From positions 1 through 60,994 of the forward strand of contig JALXAQ010000135.1 of assembly GCA_026991885.1 (NCBI GenBank): a stretch of DNA of 60,994 nucleotides, read 5' to 3'. This document shows positions 10,544 to 20,195 of this stretch, one piece after another. The notes below the pieces were generated by a model. The model was not told the origin of the DNA, did not search any database, and saw nothing but the letters and a program-made list of their open reading frames with translations. The DNA is from Thiotrichaceae bacterium. Its GTDB lineage: Bacteria; Pseudomonadota; Gammaproteobacteria; Beggiatoales; Beggiatoaceae. Each line of letters begins with the position of its first letter. The stretch's first letter is position 1. The translations under genes and the position numbers were made by a program.

Positions 10544-11086
10544 GTGGAACAATTTCGAGGGACCACCGTTTTATCGGTGCGCCGTGATGGCATAGTCGTC
10601 ATAGGCGGCGATGGACAAGTCTCACTGGGCAATACAGTGATGAAACATAATGCCCGTAAAGTCCGGCGACTGTATCATGATAAAATCATCGCAGGTTTTG
10701 CCGGGGGCACAGCGGATGCCTTTACCCTATTTGAGCGTTTTGAAGCCAAACTGGAAAAACACCAAGGGCATTTAACCCGATCAGCCGTTGAATTAGCCAA
10801 AGATTGGCGTACTGATCGTATGTTACGTCGCTTAGAGGCGCTACTCACAGTGGCTGATAAAAAAGCCTCACTGATTATATCTGGCACTGGTGACGTCATA
10901 GAGCCAGAGGATAGTTTGATGGCAATAGGCTCAGGTGGACCCTATGCACAGGCAGCCGCTCGTGCCTTATTGGATAACACCACTTTGAGTGCCACTGAGA
11001 TTGTCGAAAAAGCATTACATATTGCTGCCGACATTTGTATTTATACTAATCGTAATTTGACCATTGAAAGTCTAACCACAGAATAA
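10544..11086 (+). CDS. hslV: ATP-dependent protease subunit HslV (ClpQ)
   Basis: 180 residues from a GTG start. HslV is the proteasome-like peptidase that pairs with the HslU unfoldase in the cytoplasm. The N-terminal part [14 protein letters not shown] aligns with the family's TT-VSVRR, so a six-residue propeptide would have to be removed to expose the catalytic Thr7. Later motifs include [25 protein letters not shown] and [16 protein letters not shown]. There is no strong ribosome site before the GTG (only ACGGAT about 13 bases away). hslU follows after 6 bases. Confidence 0.96.
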   Translation: MEQFRGTTVLSVRRDGIVVIGGDGQVSLGNTVMKHNARKVRRLYHDKIIAGFAGGTADAFTLFERFEAKLEKHQGHLTRSAVELAKDWRTDRMLRRLEALLTVADKKASLIISGTGDVIEPEDSLMAIGSGGPYAQAAARALLDNTTLSATEIVEKALHIAADICIYTNRNLTIESLTTE

Positions 11087-11092
11087 CCGACT

Positions 11093-12427
11093 ATGAGTGA
11101 AATGACACCTACAGAAATTGTCAGTGAATTGGATAAACATATTATCGGTCAAAACGCCGCTAAACGGGCAGTAGCCATTGCCCTGCGTAATCGTTGGCGA
11201 CGTATGCAAATTGAGCCGATATTACGCAATGAAATCACCCCAAAAAATATTTTGATGATCGGACCAACTGGCGTGGGGAAAACTGAAATTGCGAGGCGCT
11301 TAGCCAAACTAGCCAATGCGCCTTTTATTAAAGTTGAAGCGAGTAAATTTACTGAAGTCGGTTATGTTGGTCGTGATGTGGAATCAATCATCCGAGATTT
11401 GGTCGATATGGCGGTCAAAATGAACCGCGAAGAGGCGATGACTAAAGTCGATAATCAAGCAATGGATGCCGCCGAAGAGCGCGTATTAGATGCCTTGTTA
11501 CCACCGCCACGAGACGGTAAAAGTCGCTTTGACTCTGAAGCTGAAGAGCCCTCAGGCACGCGCCAAACGTTTAGAAAAATGTTGCGTGAAGGCAAATTGG
11601 ATGATAAGAAAATTGAAATCGACGTGAGTGAATCGCGTGTCGGTGTTGAAATCATGGCACCGCCGGGTATGGAAGAGATGACCAGCCAATTGCAAAGCAT
11701 GTTTCAAAATATGGCGGGCACTCGTAGCAGAAACCGCAAATTGCGTGTTAAAGAAGCGATGAAACTGCTACATGAGGAAGAAGCGGCTCGATTGGTTAAT
11801 GAAGAAGAATTGAAAACGCAAGCGATACAGCGTGTTGAACAAAATGGAATTGTATTCATAGACGAAATCGACAAAGTAACCAATCGTTCTGAAACCAGGG
11901 GAGCGGATGTATCGCGTGAGGGAGTGCAACGTGACTTGTTGCCGCTGGTTGAGGGTTGCACTGTAACGACAAAATATGGGATGGTAAAAACAGACCATGT
12001 TTTGTTTATCGCATCTGGCGCCTTTCATTTAGCCAAACCCTCTGATTTAATTCCAGAATTACAAGGCAGATTGCCAATTCGCGTTGAACTAGATGCCCTG
12101 AATGCGGAAGATTTTGTTCGCATTTTAACTGAGCCGGATGCTTGTTTGACGGAACAATATATGGCTTTGATGCAAACAGAGGGATTAAATATTCAATTTA
12201 CTGATGACAGCATTAAGCGGATTGCTGAGATGGCTTGGCAAGTCAATGAGCGTACTGAGAACATTGGCGCAAGGCGCTTACATACTGTGATGGAGCGTTT
12301 AGTAGAAGAACTCTCTTTTGATGCCCCGGATAAGAAGGGAGAAACGGTGAAAATTGATGTTGATTATGTCAATGATCACTTAAATGAATTGGTCGAAAAT
12401 GAAGATTTGAGCCAATATATTCTTTAG
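11093..12427 (+). CDS. hslU: HslU (ClpY) AAA+ unfoldase of the HslVU protease
   Basis: 444 residues, the normal length. It unfolds substrates and feeds them to HslV. The N domain begins [16 protein letters not shown], then Walker [10 protein letters not shown], the pore-loop region ([16 protein letters not shown]), the I domain (about residues 110-240), Walker B VFIDEIDK, sensor motifs and a C-terminal tail LSQYIL that in this family docks into HslV. It is in an operon with hslV. Confidence 0.98.
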   Translation: MSEMTPTEIVSELDKHIIGQNAAKRAVAIALRNRWRRMQIEPILRNEITPKNILMIGPTGVGKTEIARRLAKLANAPFIKVEASKFTEVGYVGRDVESIIRDLVDMAVKMNREEAMTKVDNQAMDAAEERVLDALLPPPRDGKSRFDSEAEEPSGTRQTFRKMLREGKLDDKKIEIDVSESRVGVEIMAPPGMEEMTSQLQSMFQNMAGTRSRNRKLRVKEAMKLLHEEEAARLVNEEELKTQAIQRVEQNGIVFIDEIDKVTNRSETRGADVSREGVQRDLLPLVEGCTVTTKYGMVKTDHVLFIASGAFHLAKPSDLIPELQGRLPIRVELDALNAEDFVRILTEPDACLTEQYMALMQTEGLNIQFTDDSIKRIAEMAWQVNERTENIGARRLHTVMERLVEELSFDAPDKKGETVKIDVDYVNDHLNELVENEDLSQYIL

Positions 12428-12430
12428 AAC

Positions 12431-12508
12431 AGGACGCGGAGCGTCCAGGCAGGCATGATCTCCGCTTCGCTCCGTTACTTCGTTTCCCACGCAGAGCGTG
12501 GGAACGAG
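12431..12508. repeat. Family C repeat: two GC-rich hairpins (SAWEC-type)
   Basis: Hairpin one is GGACGCGGAGCGTCC, hairpin two is CCCACGCAGAGCGTGGG followed by AACGAG. It lies 3 bases after the hslU stop and may end or stabilise its transcript. The same second hairpin is at 47998-48020. Confidence 0.88.
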
Positions 12509-12513
12509 AAATA

Positions 12514-12530
12514 TAACTACTGATAACTGA
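12514..12530. repeat. Degenerate TAACTGA heptamer array before the DUF971 gene
   Basis: TAACTAC, a short gap and then an exact TAACTGA, ending 6 bases before the ATG at 12537. It is a weaker version of the arrays flanking dndA. Confidence 0.6.
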
Positions 12531-12536
12531 AAAAAT

Positions 12537-12914
12537 ATGACTAAAAATACGCCCATTCCGAAGGAAATTAACCTACATCAAAAATCCCGTGTTTTAGAGC
12601 TGACATTCGACACTGGCGAACAATTTGAATTAAGCTGCGAATATTTGCGGGTATATTCTCCGTCTGCTGAAGTGCGTGGACATGGTCCTGGTGAAGAAAC
12701 ATTGCAAATTGGCAAAGCGGATGTCAATATTGAAAAAATCGAGCCTGTCGGTACTTATGCAATACAATTGTTTTTTGATGACGGGCATGATACCGGAATC
12801 TATTCTTGGGATTGGCTCTATCATATCGGCAAAAACCACGAAAAATTGTGGCAAACGTATCTGGATAAAATGGAAAAGGCGGGAGAAAAACGGGGGCCAA
12901 CTAGCGCAGGATAG
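12537..12914 (+). CDS. DUF971 / GBBH-like N-terminal domain protein
   Basis: 125 residues made of one DUF971 domain: IPKEINLHQKSRVLELTF, then LSCEYLRVYSPSAEVRGHG and FDDGHDTGIYSWDWLYHIG. The domain is the N-terminal part of gamma-butyrobetaine hydroxylase-like enzymes but usually stands alone in bacteria; iron-sulfur or metal handling has been suggested. Its position between hslU and ubiE is conserved in gammaproteobacteria, supporting the family call. No Shine-Dalgarno is visible; a TAACTGA repeat lies just upstream. Confidence 0.9.
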   Translation: MTKNTPIPKEINLHQKSRVLELTFDTGEQFELSCEYLRVYSPSAEVRGHGPGEETLQIGKADVNIEKIEPVGTYAIQLFFDDGHDTGIYSWDWLYHIGKNHEKLWQTYLDKMEKAGEKRGPTSAG

Positions 12915-12931
12915 GATATTCAATCTCAAAG

Positions 12932-12960
12932 AAATCCTATTTTTTAAAAAAATAGGATTT
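12932..12960. repeat. Family B palindrome, copy 1
   Basis: Arms AAATCCTATTTTTT and AAAAAATAGGATTT. It lies 17 bases after the DUF971 gene. A second copy is 75 bases further on. Confidence 0.9.
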
Positions 12961-13035
12961 CTCACGACTGCACTATCAGAGTCAATGCCATTAAGTTAAG
13001 ACATTTCGGAGCCGCTTTGCAAGCAAACAAATTTC

Positions 13036-13068
13036 AAAAATCCTATTTCTTTAAGAAATAGGATTTTT
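13036..13068 (+). terminator. Family B palindrome, copy 2, terminator-like
   Basis: Long perfect stem AAAAATCCTATTTCTT / AAGAAATAGGATTTTT ending in a T run. It would end transcripts from hslVU-DUF971 about 30 bases before ubiE, separating the two operons. The symmetric A/T tails make it potentially active in both directions. Confidence 0.7.
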
Positions 13069-13097
13069 AGATTGCAACTCAATTGAGAATTAATAAC

Positions 13098-13835
13098 ATG
13101 GAAAAAACCACCCATTTTGGCTTTACCCAAGTCCCACACCAAGACAAAGTCCACCGCGTCGCCCAAGTCTTTGACTCCGTTGCCAGCAATTATGACATAA
13201 TGAATGATCTCATGTCTTTAGGCATACATCGCCTCTGGAAACGCTTTAGCATCCAATTATCCGGCGTACAGCCCGGGCAACGAGTACTTGACTTAGCCGG
13301 GGGCACAGGCGACTTAGCCGCCAAGTTTGCCACCCTTGTTGGTGAACAAGGTCAAGTTGTCTTAGCAGATATTAACGCTGCCATGTTACAAGTCGGACGT
13401 GAACGTTTACTTGATCGAGGCGTATTGCTAGACTATGCCCAAGTCAATGCCGAATCTTTGCCCTTTGCCAATAACACTTTTGATATAATCACCATGGCAT
13501 TTGGCTTGCGTAATGTGACTGACAAAGAAGCCGCCCTCGCCTCAATGTTGCGAGTGTTAAAACCGGGCGGGCGGGTATTGATCTTGGAATTTTCCGAATT
13601 AAAAATCCGCCCCTTAAAGCCTTTATATGATCTTTATTCTTTTAAAGTGCTACCATTATTAGGTAAATTGATTGCTAAGGATGCTGACAGTTATCGCTAT
13701 CTAGCGGAATCCATTCGTATGCATCCTAATCAGGAAACTTTACTAGAAATGATGCAAACGGTGGGCTTTGATCGTTGTGATTATCATAATTTAAGTGGCG
13801 GCATTGTTGCCGTGCATAGGGGATTTAAATTGTGA
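13098..13835 (+). CDS. ubiE: Ubiquinone/menaquinone biosynthesis C-methyltransferase UbiE
   Basis: 245 residues from the ATG at 13098, with GAGAAT seven bases before it; a TTG at 13083 is an alternative. It methylates the quinone ring with S-adenosylmethionine. UbiE/COQ5 signatures visible: [19 protein letters not shown] near the N terminus, the SAM-binding [35 protein letters not shown], and [15 protein letters not shown]. It is followed by ubiJ and ubiB, the usual gammaproteobacterial order. Confidence 0.97.
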   Translation: MEKTTHFGFTQVPHQDKVHRVAQVFDSVASNYDIMNDLMSLGIHRLWKRFSIQLSGVQPGQRVLDLAGGTGDLAAKFATLVGEQGQVVLADINAAMLQVGRERLLDRGVLLDYAQVNAESLPFANNTFDIITMAFGLRNVTDKEAALASMLRVLKPGGRVLILEFSELKIRPLKPLYDLYSFKVLPLLGKLIAKDADSYRYLAESIRMHPNQETLLEMMQTVGFDRCDYHNLSGGIVAVHRGFKL

Positions 13836-13878
13836 TGGCGTACCTTGCACCGTTTTTTTTATTAGAGAAAAAATCATT

Positions 13879-14457
13879 TTGAATCAATTAATTGCTATCA
13901 CATTAGAAACGCTGCTCAATCAAGCACTGCGCTGGAATCCGTCCAATTCTTTACAAAAATTGTCCGGCAAAATCATTCGCATTGAAACCAGCGGTATTGA
14001 ACTCACCTTATTTCCTGATAAACAAGCCATTCTCGTACTCAGTCACTATGACGGCGACGTTGATGTCTGCATCAGCGGCGCCCCTTTTACCCTGTTACGC
14101 CTGTTGTTGCAAGACGAAGCGACATTGTCAAATACGCCTGACGTGACTATCAAAGGGAAAATGAGCCTTGCTCAACAGCTGTTTCAATTAATGAAAGAAT
14201 TGGACATTGATTGGGAAGAGCAACTGGCACAACGCTTAGGAGATATTCCCGCACACAAAATAGCGACATTATTTCGACATGGCAAAAACTATACCAATAC
14301 ACGCCTTGACAGTTTACAACACAATATAAGCGAATATTTGCAAGAAGAAACTCGTCATCTGCCCCCTCGCGCTGAAATGGAGACATTTTTAAATGCGGTG
14401 GACACCTTGCGTGATGATCTTGAACGTTTAGAGCAAAGGGTGCGACGATTGGCATGA
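13879..14457 (+). CDS. ubiJ: Ubiquinone biosynthesis accessory factor UbiJ (SCP2 domain)
   Basis: About 192 residues from a TTG at 13879 ([19 protein letters not shown]), with AGAG about 11 bases upstream; the open frame extends back to a GTG at 13795 inside ubiE but that part is unlike the family. The SCP2 lipid-binding domain fills the N-terminal two thirds ([21 protein letters not shown], then [18 protein letters not shown]). A C-terminal coiled coil ends [23 protein letters not shown]. UbiJ helps organise the aerobic ubiquinone complex. It overlaps ubiB by four bases (ATGA). Confidence 0.9.
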   Translation: MNQLIAITLETLLNQALRWNPSNSLQKLSGKIIRIETSGIELTLFPDKQAILVLSHYDGDVDVCISGAPFTLLRLLLQDEATLSNTPDVTIKGKMSLAQQLFQLMKELDIDWEEQLAQRLGDIPAHKIATLFRHGKNYTNTRLDSLQHNISEYLQEETRHLPPRAEMETFLNAVDTLRDDLERLEQRVRRLA

Positions 14458-16118
14458 AAATTATCCGTCAACTCACTCGTTTACTCACCATTTACCGTAT
14501 CATCGTGCGCTATGGGCTTGACGAATTACTACTATCTACTAAAATTTTTCGCCCACTGCGCTTATTTGGCTATATCACGCCCGGTTACTGGTTACGCGCC
14601 AAGCAGCTCACACGCGGGAAGCGGATTCGTTTAGCCTTAGAAGAACTTGGACCGATTTTTGTCAAATTTGGTCAAATTCTCTCCACCCGCCGCGACTTAT
14701 TACCTGATGACATCGCCTTAGAATTGGCCAAATTACAAGACAAAGTCGCCCCGTTTTGTGGCGAGGAGGCACGCAGAATTTTAGAACGGGCTTATGGTCG
14801 TCCCTTGGAGCAAGTTTTTGCACACTTTGACAACACGCCCATCGCAGCCGCCTCCATTGCCCAAGTACATGCCGCGCAATTGCATAATGGGCGCTCTGTC
14901 GTAGTCAAAGTCTTACGTCCAGGCATTCAAACCCGTATTCATAGAGATATTGAATTGCTTTACCTATTCGCTGATTTAGCGACTCGTTATTGGACTGAAG
15001 GACACCGCCTACGCCCGCGAGAAGTCGTCGCTGAATTTGAGAAAAATCTTCAAGATGAACTCGATCTCATACGGGAAGCCGCTAATGCAGCCCAACTCAG
15101 GCGCAATTTTAAGGAGTCTGATTCACTCTATGTGCCAGAAGTCGAATGGGATTACACACTATCCAACGTGATGGTGATGGAACGCATCAAGGGCATACCC
15201 GTCCGCAACATAGCTACATTAAAAAAACAGGGGGTTAATTTTAAACATCTGGCTGAAATTGGCGTAGAAATTTTTTTCACCCAAGTTTTCAGAGACAACT
15301 TTTTTCATGCTGATATGCATCCAGGCAATATTTTTGTTGATGCGCCAAACCCATCTCGTCCCTCTTATATAGCAGTAGATTTTGGCATCATGGGTACCCT
15401 GAGTACCGAAGATCAACATTATTTGGCAGCTAATTTTCTCGCCTTTTTTCGCCGCGATTATCATCGGGTAGCTGAATTACATGTCCATTCAGAATGGGTG
15501 CCGGCTCAAACACGGATAGAAGAATTTGAAGGCGCTATCCGCAGTGTCTGTGAACCGTTTTTTGATAAACCATTGAAAGATATATCTTTTGGCATGGTAT
15601 TATTGCGCCTGTTTCAAACCGCACGACGTTTTAATATGGAAGTGCAACCGCAATTGGTGTTGCTACAAAAAACTTTGCTTAATATTGAAGGCTTGGGGCG
15701 TGAATTATACCCCGAACTCGATTTATGGCAAACAGCCAAACCTTTTTTAGAGCGTTGGATGGATGAACGGGTAGGCGTGCGCGCCTTTTTCAAAGGTATT
15801 CGTACTAATTTACCACTATGGGCAGAAAATTTACCTGAAATACCGATGCTAGTACATGAAGCTTTAGTCCAACGTCAGGCACAATCTGAGCATATCAAAC
15901 GACTGGATCATCAATTGACTCGCTTAACAAAGGAAATGCAGCAATGGCATAAACGTCTCATGCTGATATTGGTTGGTAGCGCATTCTTCATCAGTTCTAG
16001 CCTATTTATCTCTTTGAACGTTGAAACATTTTTTAATTTGAATACGCTATTGTTAGGGATTATGTTAGGAGGTGTGGGAAGTGTGATGTTGTTATTGGCA
16101 TGGGATCATTCAAAATAA
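14454..16118 (+). CDS. ubiB: Ubiquinone biosynthesis regulatory protein kinase UbiB
   Basis: 554 residues, near the 546 of E. coli. An atypical ABC1/ADCK kinase-like ATPase needed for ubiquinone synthesis. It has the family KxGQ motif ([19 protein letters not shown]), the alanine-rich loop ([12 protein letters not shown]), the catalytic-loop region HADMHPGN and the metal-binding DFG (AVDFGIMG). Two membrane helices close the C terminus ([16 protein letters not shown] and [17 protein letters not shown]). It is translationally coupled to ubiJ through an ATGA overlap. Confidence 0.97.
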   Translation: MKIIRQLTRLLTIYRIIVRYGLDELLLSTKIFRPLRLFGYITPGYWLRAKQLTRGKRIRLALEELGPIFVKFGQILSTRRDLLPDDIALELAKLQDKVAPFCGEEARRILERAYGRPLEQVFAHFDNTPIAAASIAQVHAAQLHNGRSVVVKVLRPGIQTRIHRDIELLYLFADLATRYWTEGHRLRPREVVAEFEKNLQDELDLIREAANAAQLRRNFKESDSLYVPEVEWDYTLSNVMVMERIKGIPVRNIATLKKQGVNFKHLAEIGVEIFFTQVFRDNFFHADMHPGNIFVDAPNPSRPSYIAVDFGIMGTLSTEDQHYLAANFLAFFRRDYHRVAELHVHSEWVPAQTRIEEFEGAIRSVCEPFFDKPLKDISFGMVLLRLFQTARRFNMEVQPQLVLLQKTLLNIEGLGRELYPELDLWQTAKPFLERWMDERVGVRAFFKGIRTNLPLWAENLPEIPMLVHEALVQRQAQSEHIKRLDHQLTRLTKEMQQWHKRLMLILVGSAFFISSSLFISLNVETFFNLNTLLLGIMLGGVGSVMLLLAWDHSK

Positions 16119-16144
16119 AAATTATTTTATGAGCAATTTTTCCA

Positions 16145-16717
16145 ATGAAAAAATTCCAACGACTTTTCAATCCTATCTTGTTGATGGGATTTTTGATCAC
16201 AACTACAATGGCCGGTGACGCTTACAAGGCAAAAGCAGTACAGCTTAATCAACCTTGGGGCATCGCCGTCGATAGTAGCACTGTCCTATATTTTAGCGAT
16301 TCCAAGAATCATCGCATTCACAAAATAGATAATGGTATTTTGACACTCATTGCTGGAGATGGTACACAAGGCTATCATGGCGATGGTGGCGCGGCAATTC
16401 TGGCTCAACTTAACCAGCCAAAGGGGATCGCATTAGATAGTAGTGGCAACCTTTATTTTGCCGACACTCAAAACCATGTCATTCGTAAAATAGATAAGCA
16501 AGGCATTATTACCACGATTGCCGGTAATAATACAGCCGGTTATAGCGGCGACGGAGGCACCGCCACAGCCGCCAAACTCAATTGCCCCGTCGATGTCAAA
16601 ATAGATAAACTTGGCAATATCTATATTACTGATGCCAATAACCATGTTATTCGCAAGATAGATAGCAAGGGCATTATCACGACGATTGCTGGAGATGGTA
16701 CGCAGGGAAGTATTTAG
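16145..16717 (+). pseudogene. Secreted NHL-repeat protein, C-terminally truncated
   Basis: 190 residues: a signal peptide (to about TTTMAGDA) and about three NHL beta-propeller repeats (NQPWGIAVDS, then NQPKGIALDSSGNLYFADTQNH, then CPVDVKIDKLGNIYITDANNH). The last repeat stops in mid-motif (TIAGDGTQG then SI and stop), two bases before a family A palindrome. A full propeller normally needs five or six repeats, so the 3' part has probably been lost where the repeat lies. A short functional form cannot be excluded. It follows ubiB by 26 bases and is convergent with the EPS glycosyltransferase genes. Confidence 0.75.
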
Positions 16718-16719
16718 GT

Positions 16720-16760
16720 GTCCAAAATAAATTTTGGACTCCTAATAAATTTTGGACTCC
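16720..16760. repeat. Family A palindrome with extra half copy
   Basis: A full AAAAT-type copy (16720-16742) is followed directly by a second half (AAATTTTGGACTCC, ending at 16760). It abuts the broken end of the NHL gene and the 3' end of the convergent glycosyltransferase gene. Confidence 0.9.
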
Positions 16761-16764
16761 TAAA

Positions 16765-18102
16765 TCAAGAACTTATTGGAGCAACGGGGTTTTGGTTTTC
16801 TTTCACAACACTACTAACCCCGTTTGTCGTGAAAATGACATCTTGCGTTTTTTGGGGAACAGTTTTATTAAGAAATAAAACTTCTCGCCATAAAGCTAAA
16901 GCTTTAGGTTTATCAAATAATTTTTCAAAAAGTTCGCGGGCATTTATGCCCATTTGTTGACAACGCTCAGTATTTTCTGCTAAAAACATGATCTGATTAG
17001 CGAGTCCCTCGCTATCTTTTTCAGCCACCGTTATACCACAATCATAGAAATCCAAAACACGCGGAATTTCACCTTCCTTATCCCCAATATAAAGGACAGG
17101 ACGACCCGCTGCCGCAATACCATAAAACTTACTCGGCACAATCAAAGCTTCCAACGCAGGATGTAAAGTAATCAAATGTACATCAGCCACCGTCAAACTT
17201 TTTCCTAAACGTTCCCGAGGCTGATAGGGACGAAATATCACATTGACCAAACCGCGTTCGGCGACTTCCTGAACTATCCACTCTCGCTGACTGCCGTTTC
17301 CGATGAGTAAAAAAATAATTTTTTCATCTTCAGCAAGCTTTTCGGCTGCCTCTAATAAAGTCGAAAATTCATGAGGGCGTCCCATATTGCCTGAGTAAGC
17401 GACCACAAATTTATCTTGTAGTCCCCACTCCCTAGCTAAAGGATTATTGGCTTTTGCCAAAGGCTGAATATTCTCACCATCCGCCCAATTGTGTATTTCT
17501 GTTATTTGAGTCTTCGCTAACCCAAGGCGAGTCAAGCGTTTTGCCATCAAATCACCTAGCACAACATTTATCTGGGCACGTTGAAGGGACCGGTTTCGTA
17601 AGAACTGTAACAGATTAAATACCCGACCTCGCATACCAAAAACGCCTAAAGCAGATGCAATTTCAGGAAATATATCTTGTAACCAATTCACTAAAATTGC
17701 ACCACGCCATTTCACTATCACAGATGCAATAATTGAAATGAGCGGCGGATCCGTTTTAGCGATCACCACATCCCCGGGAGAAACTAAACGCCACAAGCGC
17801 CAAGCAGCGGAGGTGTAAAAAGTCAGATAATCAAATCCGCGTCCTAGCAAATGTAGCCTACCAAAACGGCTAGTCCAGAGGCGATGAATTTGTACTTGAT
17901 TGATAACTTCAAAGGAGGGGAGTTTGATGCTAGGATCATCATAGCACTGGCTACTGGTGATGATATGGACATTTTGATCTTGGGCAAGATCAAAGGCGAG
18001 ATCACTCAACAACTGACTGGTAGCAGAAATATCTGGGTAAAAGTAACGGTTGATAAAAATGAGTTTTTTTTGTTCAATGTCATGTTTAGCTAATTTCTTC
18101 AT
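16765..18102 (-). CDS. Glycosyltransferase family 4 (WbuB/WcaI-like)
   Basis: 445 residues, GT-B fold. N-terminal lobe begins KLIFINRYFYPDISATSQLLSDLA, typical of WbuB-like enzymes; the C-terminal nucleotide-sugar lobe has VVAYSGNMGRPHEFSTLLEAAEKL and LGKSLTVADVHLITLHPALEALIVPSKFYGI. It would add one sugar to the lipid-linked EPS unit at the cytoplasmic face. It is the last gene on the minus strand of the assembly locus; a family A repeat follows its stop codon almost at once. Confidence 0.88.
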   Translation of the reverse strand: MKKLAKHDIEQKKLIFINRYFYPDISATSQLLSDLAFDLAQDQNVHIITSSQCYDDPSIKLPSFEVINQVQIHRLWTSRFGRLHLLGRGFDYLTFYTSAAWRLWRLVSPGDVVIAKTDPPLISIIASVIVKWRGAILVNWLQDIFPEIASALGVFGMRGRVFNLLQFLRNRSLQRAQINVVLGDLMAKRLTRLGLAKTQITEIHNWADGENIQPLAKANNPLAREWGLQDKFVVAYSGNMGRPHEFSTLLEAAEKLAEDEKIIFLLIGNGSQREWIVQEVAERGLVNVIFRPYQPRERLGKSLTVADVHLITLHPALEALIVPSKFYGIAAAGRPVLYIGDKEGEIPRVLDFYDCGITVAEKDSEGLANQIMFLAENTERCQQMGINARELFEKLFDKPKALALWREVLFLNKTVPQKTQDVIFTTNGVSSVVKENQNPVAPISS

Positions 18103-18497
18103 CTTATTTCTTGGCTTACAACATTAGGACTGACACTTTGACAATTCATATCAAATATATTGATAATATCCATTAGTTAATGTAATATTTGTAGGCTTTG
18201 TGGTAACATCTTTTTAGATTTTTGACAATGCCTAAGTCCTATAATCTGTAATTAGCTTGCTACCTTTTTCATTTCGATCTCCATCATGATAAAATTTTCC
18301 CATAGATTCTGATCGACAAACTTGGGTTATAATATCATATCAAAAAATTTTTTTCTCGCTCCCTGAATTGTTCACCCGGCTCACAAAGCAATAAGGCTTT
18401 ATTAACATGACATTAGGACGACATTTTTTGACTGTTTCGCCGCTCCAACAACAGTCGCTAATGATTTTAATAAATGCAAAAAGTATTCCACTTTAAA
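18103..18497. other. 395-bp gap holding a decayed gene fragment
   Basis: Apart from the fragment at 18239-18305, resembling the end of the adjacent SGNH hydrolase gene, the gap is AT-rich and has no open frame of note. No promoter or terminator is clear. Confidence 0.6.
18239..18305 (-). pseudogene. Remnant of an SGNH hydrolase 3' end
   Basis: On the minus strand this stretch reads HDGDRNEKGSKLITDY, matching the PDDGHPNEKGSKLIADK end of the intact hydrolase at 18498-19610, with strong nucleotide identity around GAAAAAGGTAGCAAGCTAAT. Both run in the same direction. It looks like a leftover from a duplicated or replaced copy. Confidence 0.75.
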
Positions 18498-19610
18498 TCA
18501 GGAGTGACCGTTTTGCAACATTTCTGCTAAACGTGGTTTTAACCATAACCATGCCTTATCTGCAATTAGCTTGCTACCTTTTTCATTTGGATGCCCATCA
18601 TCTGGAATGACAAAATCTTCCAGCCGACCATTTATGGTCAACAAAACTTCAAAAGTCATATCATAATAAGGAATGTCCTCTTTTAGAAATATCTCCTGAG
18701 CTTTTCTCATGAAGGCATTTGTTGGGCCAATATATTTTTCTTGTTTTTCTTGAGTATTTCTAAAGTGCCATCCTGTGGTCAATACGAACAATCGTACTTC
18801 ATGCTTATCACACCACTGTTTAAGTCGATGAAACAACGCATGACCCAGATTAACGGCATCTGCCTGGTTTATCTGCAAATCAGGTGAGGCGGCAATGGGT
18901 ATTGAACCTATATTCCGATGATGTGTATTTGCCTGTGATTGAATGGCTAAATGGCGAAAAAATTGCAATAAATGGGAATGTTCTAGCAACCATTGATAAA
19001 AAGGAAAAGAATTCATAAACTTTTTCAGGCTCATGTTATTCTGAATTCCTTGTCTCACCGACAGTTCAAGCGCATCCTCAAGCTTATAGATACCCTGTTT
19101 GATACTGCGACCAATGTCATCCGTGTTAAGAAATATAACAATTGCTTCAGGGTTAATTTTTTCTCCAAATTCTTCAATAAAAGCTAAATAATCTGCTGTC
19201 CCCCAACCGCAGGCACCACCATTCAAAAGTTGGAAAGTCGCTTTTCCGAACTCACGATCAATATAATTTTGTAAATGATGAATATAAGTCTCTTTTTCTG
19301 CTAATAACCAACCAAAGGTATATGAATCACCCACAACAAGGATCTTTGGAATGTTTGCTTGAATTGCTCCCCCGCGTAGATGAAGTTCATTAAAGCGGTA
19401 TTGCACCACTCGACTTCCCTTCTGGTGACGCGCTGTTCCTCCCGATTTATTAAGCATGTAACCTTTTTCACTGTTCACACGCCAAGTGCCACTCAGTGGC
19501 TGGGGTAGAAAAATACGGATTATAGCCTCTGCTAGGAGCAGAGATAATGTAATAGAAAGAATAACTAGGGTAAGCGAACCCCAAAAATGATTTTTTTTTG
19601 TCTCTGCCAT
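18498..19610 (-). CDS. Membrane-anchored SGNH/GDSL-type hydrolase
   Basis: 370 residues from the ATG at 19610; a TTG at 19625 is an alternative and neither has a clear ribosome site. One membrane helix (LTLVILSITLSLLLAEAII) is followed by the SGNH nucleophile block ILVVGDSYTFGWLLAE, then NGGACGWG and NTDD, and the C-terminal catalytic DDGHPNEKGS. In EPS loci such proteins can remove or transfer acyl groups on the polymer outside the membrane. It sits just after a WcaF-like acetyltransferase gene, consistent with O-acetyl turnover. Substrate unknown. Confidence 0.82.
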   Translation of the reverse strand: MAETKKNHFWGSLTLVILSITLSLLLAEAIIRIFLPQPLSGTWRVNSEKGYMLNKSGGTARHQKGSRVVQYRFNELHLRGGAIQANIPKILVVGDSYTFGWLLAEKETYIHHLQNYIDREFGKATFQLLNGGACGWGTADYLAFIEEFGEKINPEAIVIFLNTDDIGRSIKQGIYKLEDALELSVRQGIQNNMSLKKFMNSFPFYQWLLEHSHLLQFFRHLAIQSQANTHHRNIGSIPIAASPDLQINQADAVNLGHALFHRLKQWCDKHEVRLFVLTTGWHFRNTQEKQEKYIGPTNAFMRKAQEIFLKEDIPYYDMTFEVLLTINGRLEDFVIPDDGHPNEKGSKLIADKAWLWLKPRLAEMLQNGHS

Positions 19611-19621
19611 TTTTTTTATTT

Positions 19622-20176
19622 TCAATCAGAAGAGCGTTTTTTGATAGCTAAAGCCGGACAACCTTGATAAATCCACCATGCCTTAAGGTCTTTTGTTGCG
19701 ACACTACCCAATCCTAGAACGGCACCCTCTCTGACAATAACGCCCGGTGCAACCGTTGAGCGTGCTGTTAACCAAGCCTGATCCTCAACTGTAATCGGTT
19801 TAACTATTAAATCAAAAGTTTCGCTGTTCCAATCATGGCTACCCGTACACAGAAATGTTCCCTGGGACAAACAACAGTGACGACCAATCGTCACATTAGC
19901 CAGATTATCAATCCAAACATTTTCGCCAATCCAAGAAAAGTCTCCAATTTGCAATCGCCATGGAAACTTGACTATCACACCAGGTTTTATGGTGACGGTT
20001 TTTCCGATTTTAGCACCGAACAAGCGCAATAAAAACACGCGATGTGTCGAGCCTGGTATCCAAGAACTCATCAACAGCCACTGTAAAATAAGCCAGATGA
20101 TCTCGACCCAGATGGCTCGCCCTCGCTCAAAACCCTTTGAATTATAACGATCTAAACGCAAAATGATTTTAACCAA
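19622..20176 (-). CDS. WcaF-like O-acetyltransferase (left-handed beta-helix)
   Basis: Up to 184 residues from a TTG at 20176; a TTG five codons later is also possible, and the N terminus lies in a family A repeat. It resembles colanic-acid WcaF: FERGRAIWVEIIWLILQWLL, FLLRLFGAKIGKTVTIKPGV, then CLSQGTFLCTGSHDW with the likely catalytic His, and hexapeptide repeats (TVAPGVIVREGAVLGLGSVATKDL). It would acetylate an EPS sugar. Confidence 0.85.
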   Translation of the reverse strand: MVKIILRLDRYNSKGFERGRAIWVEIIWLILQWLLMSSWIPGSTHRVFLLRLFGAKIGKTVTIKPGVIVKFPWRLQIGDFSWIGENVWIDNLANVTIGRHCCLSQGTFLCTGSHDWNSETFDLIVKPITVEDQAWLTARSTVAPGVIVREGAVLGLGSVATKDLKAWWIYQGCPALAIKKRSSD

Positions 20177-20193
20177 GATAAATCTTGGACTCC
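20172..20193. repeat. Family A palindrome at the acetyltransferase start
   Basis: CCAAGA and TCTTGGAC arms around TAAA, followed by TCC. It overlaps the probable TTG start of the acetyltransferase gene and would hide it in a hairpin in the mRNA. Confidence 0.85.
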
Positions 20194-20195
20194 TT

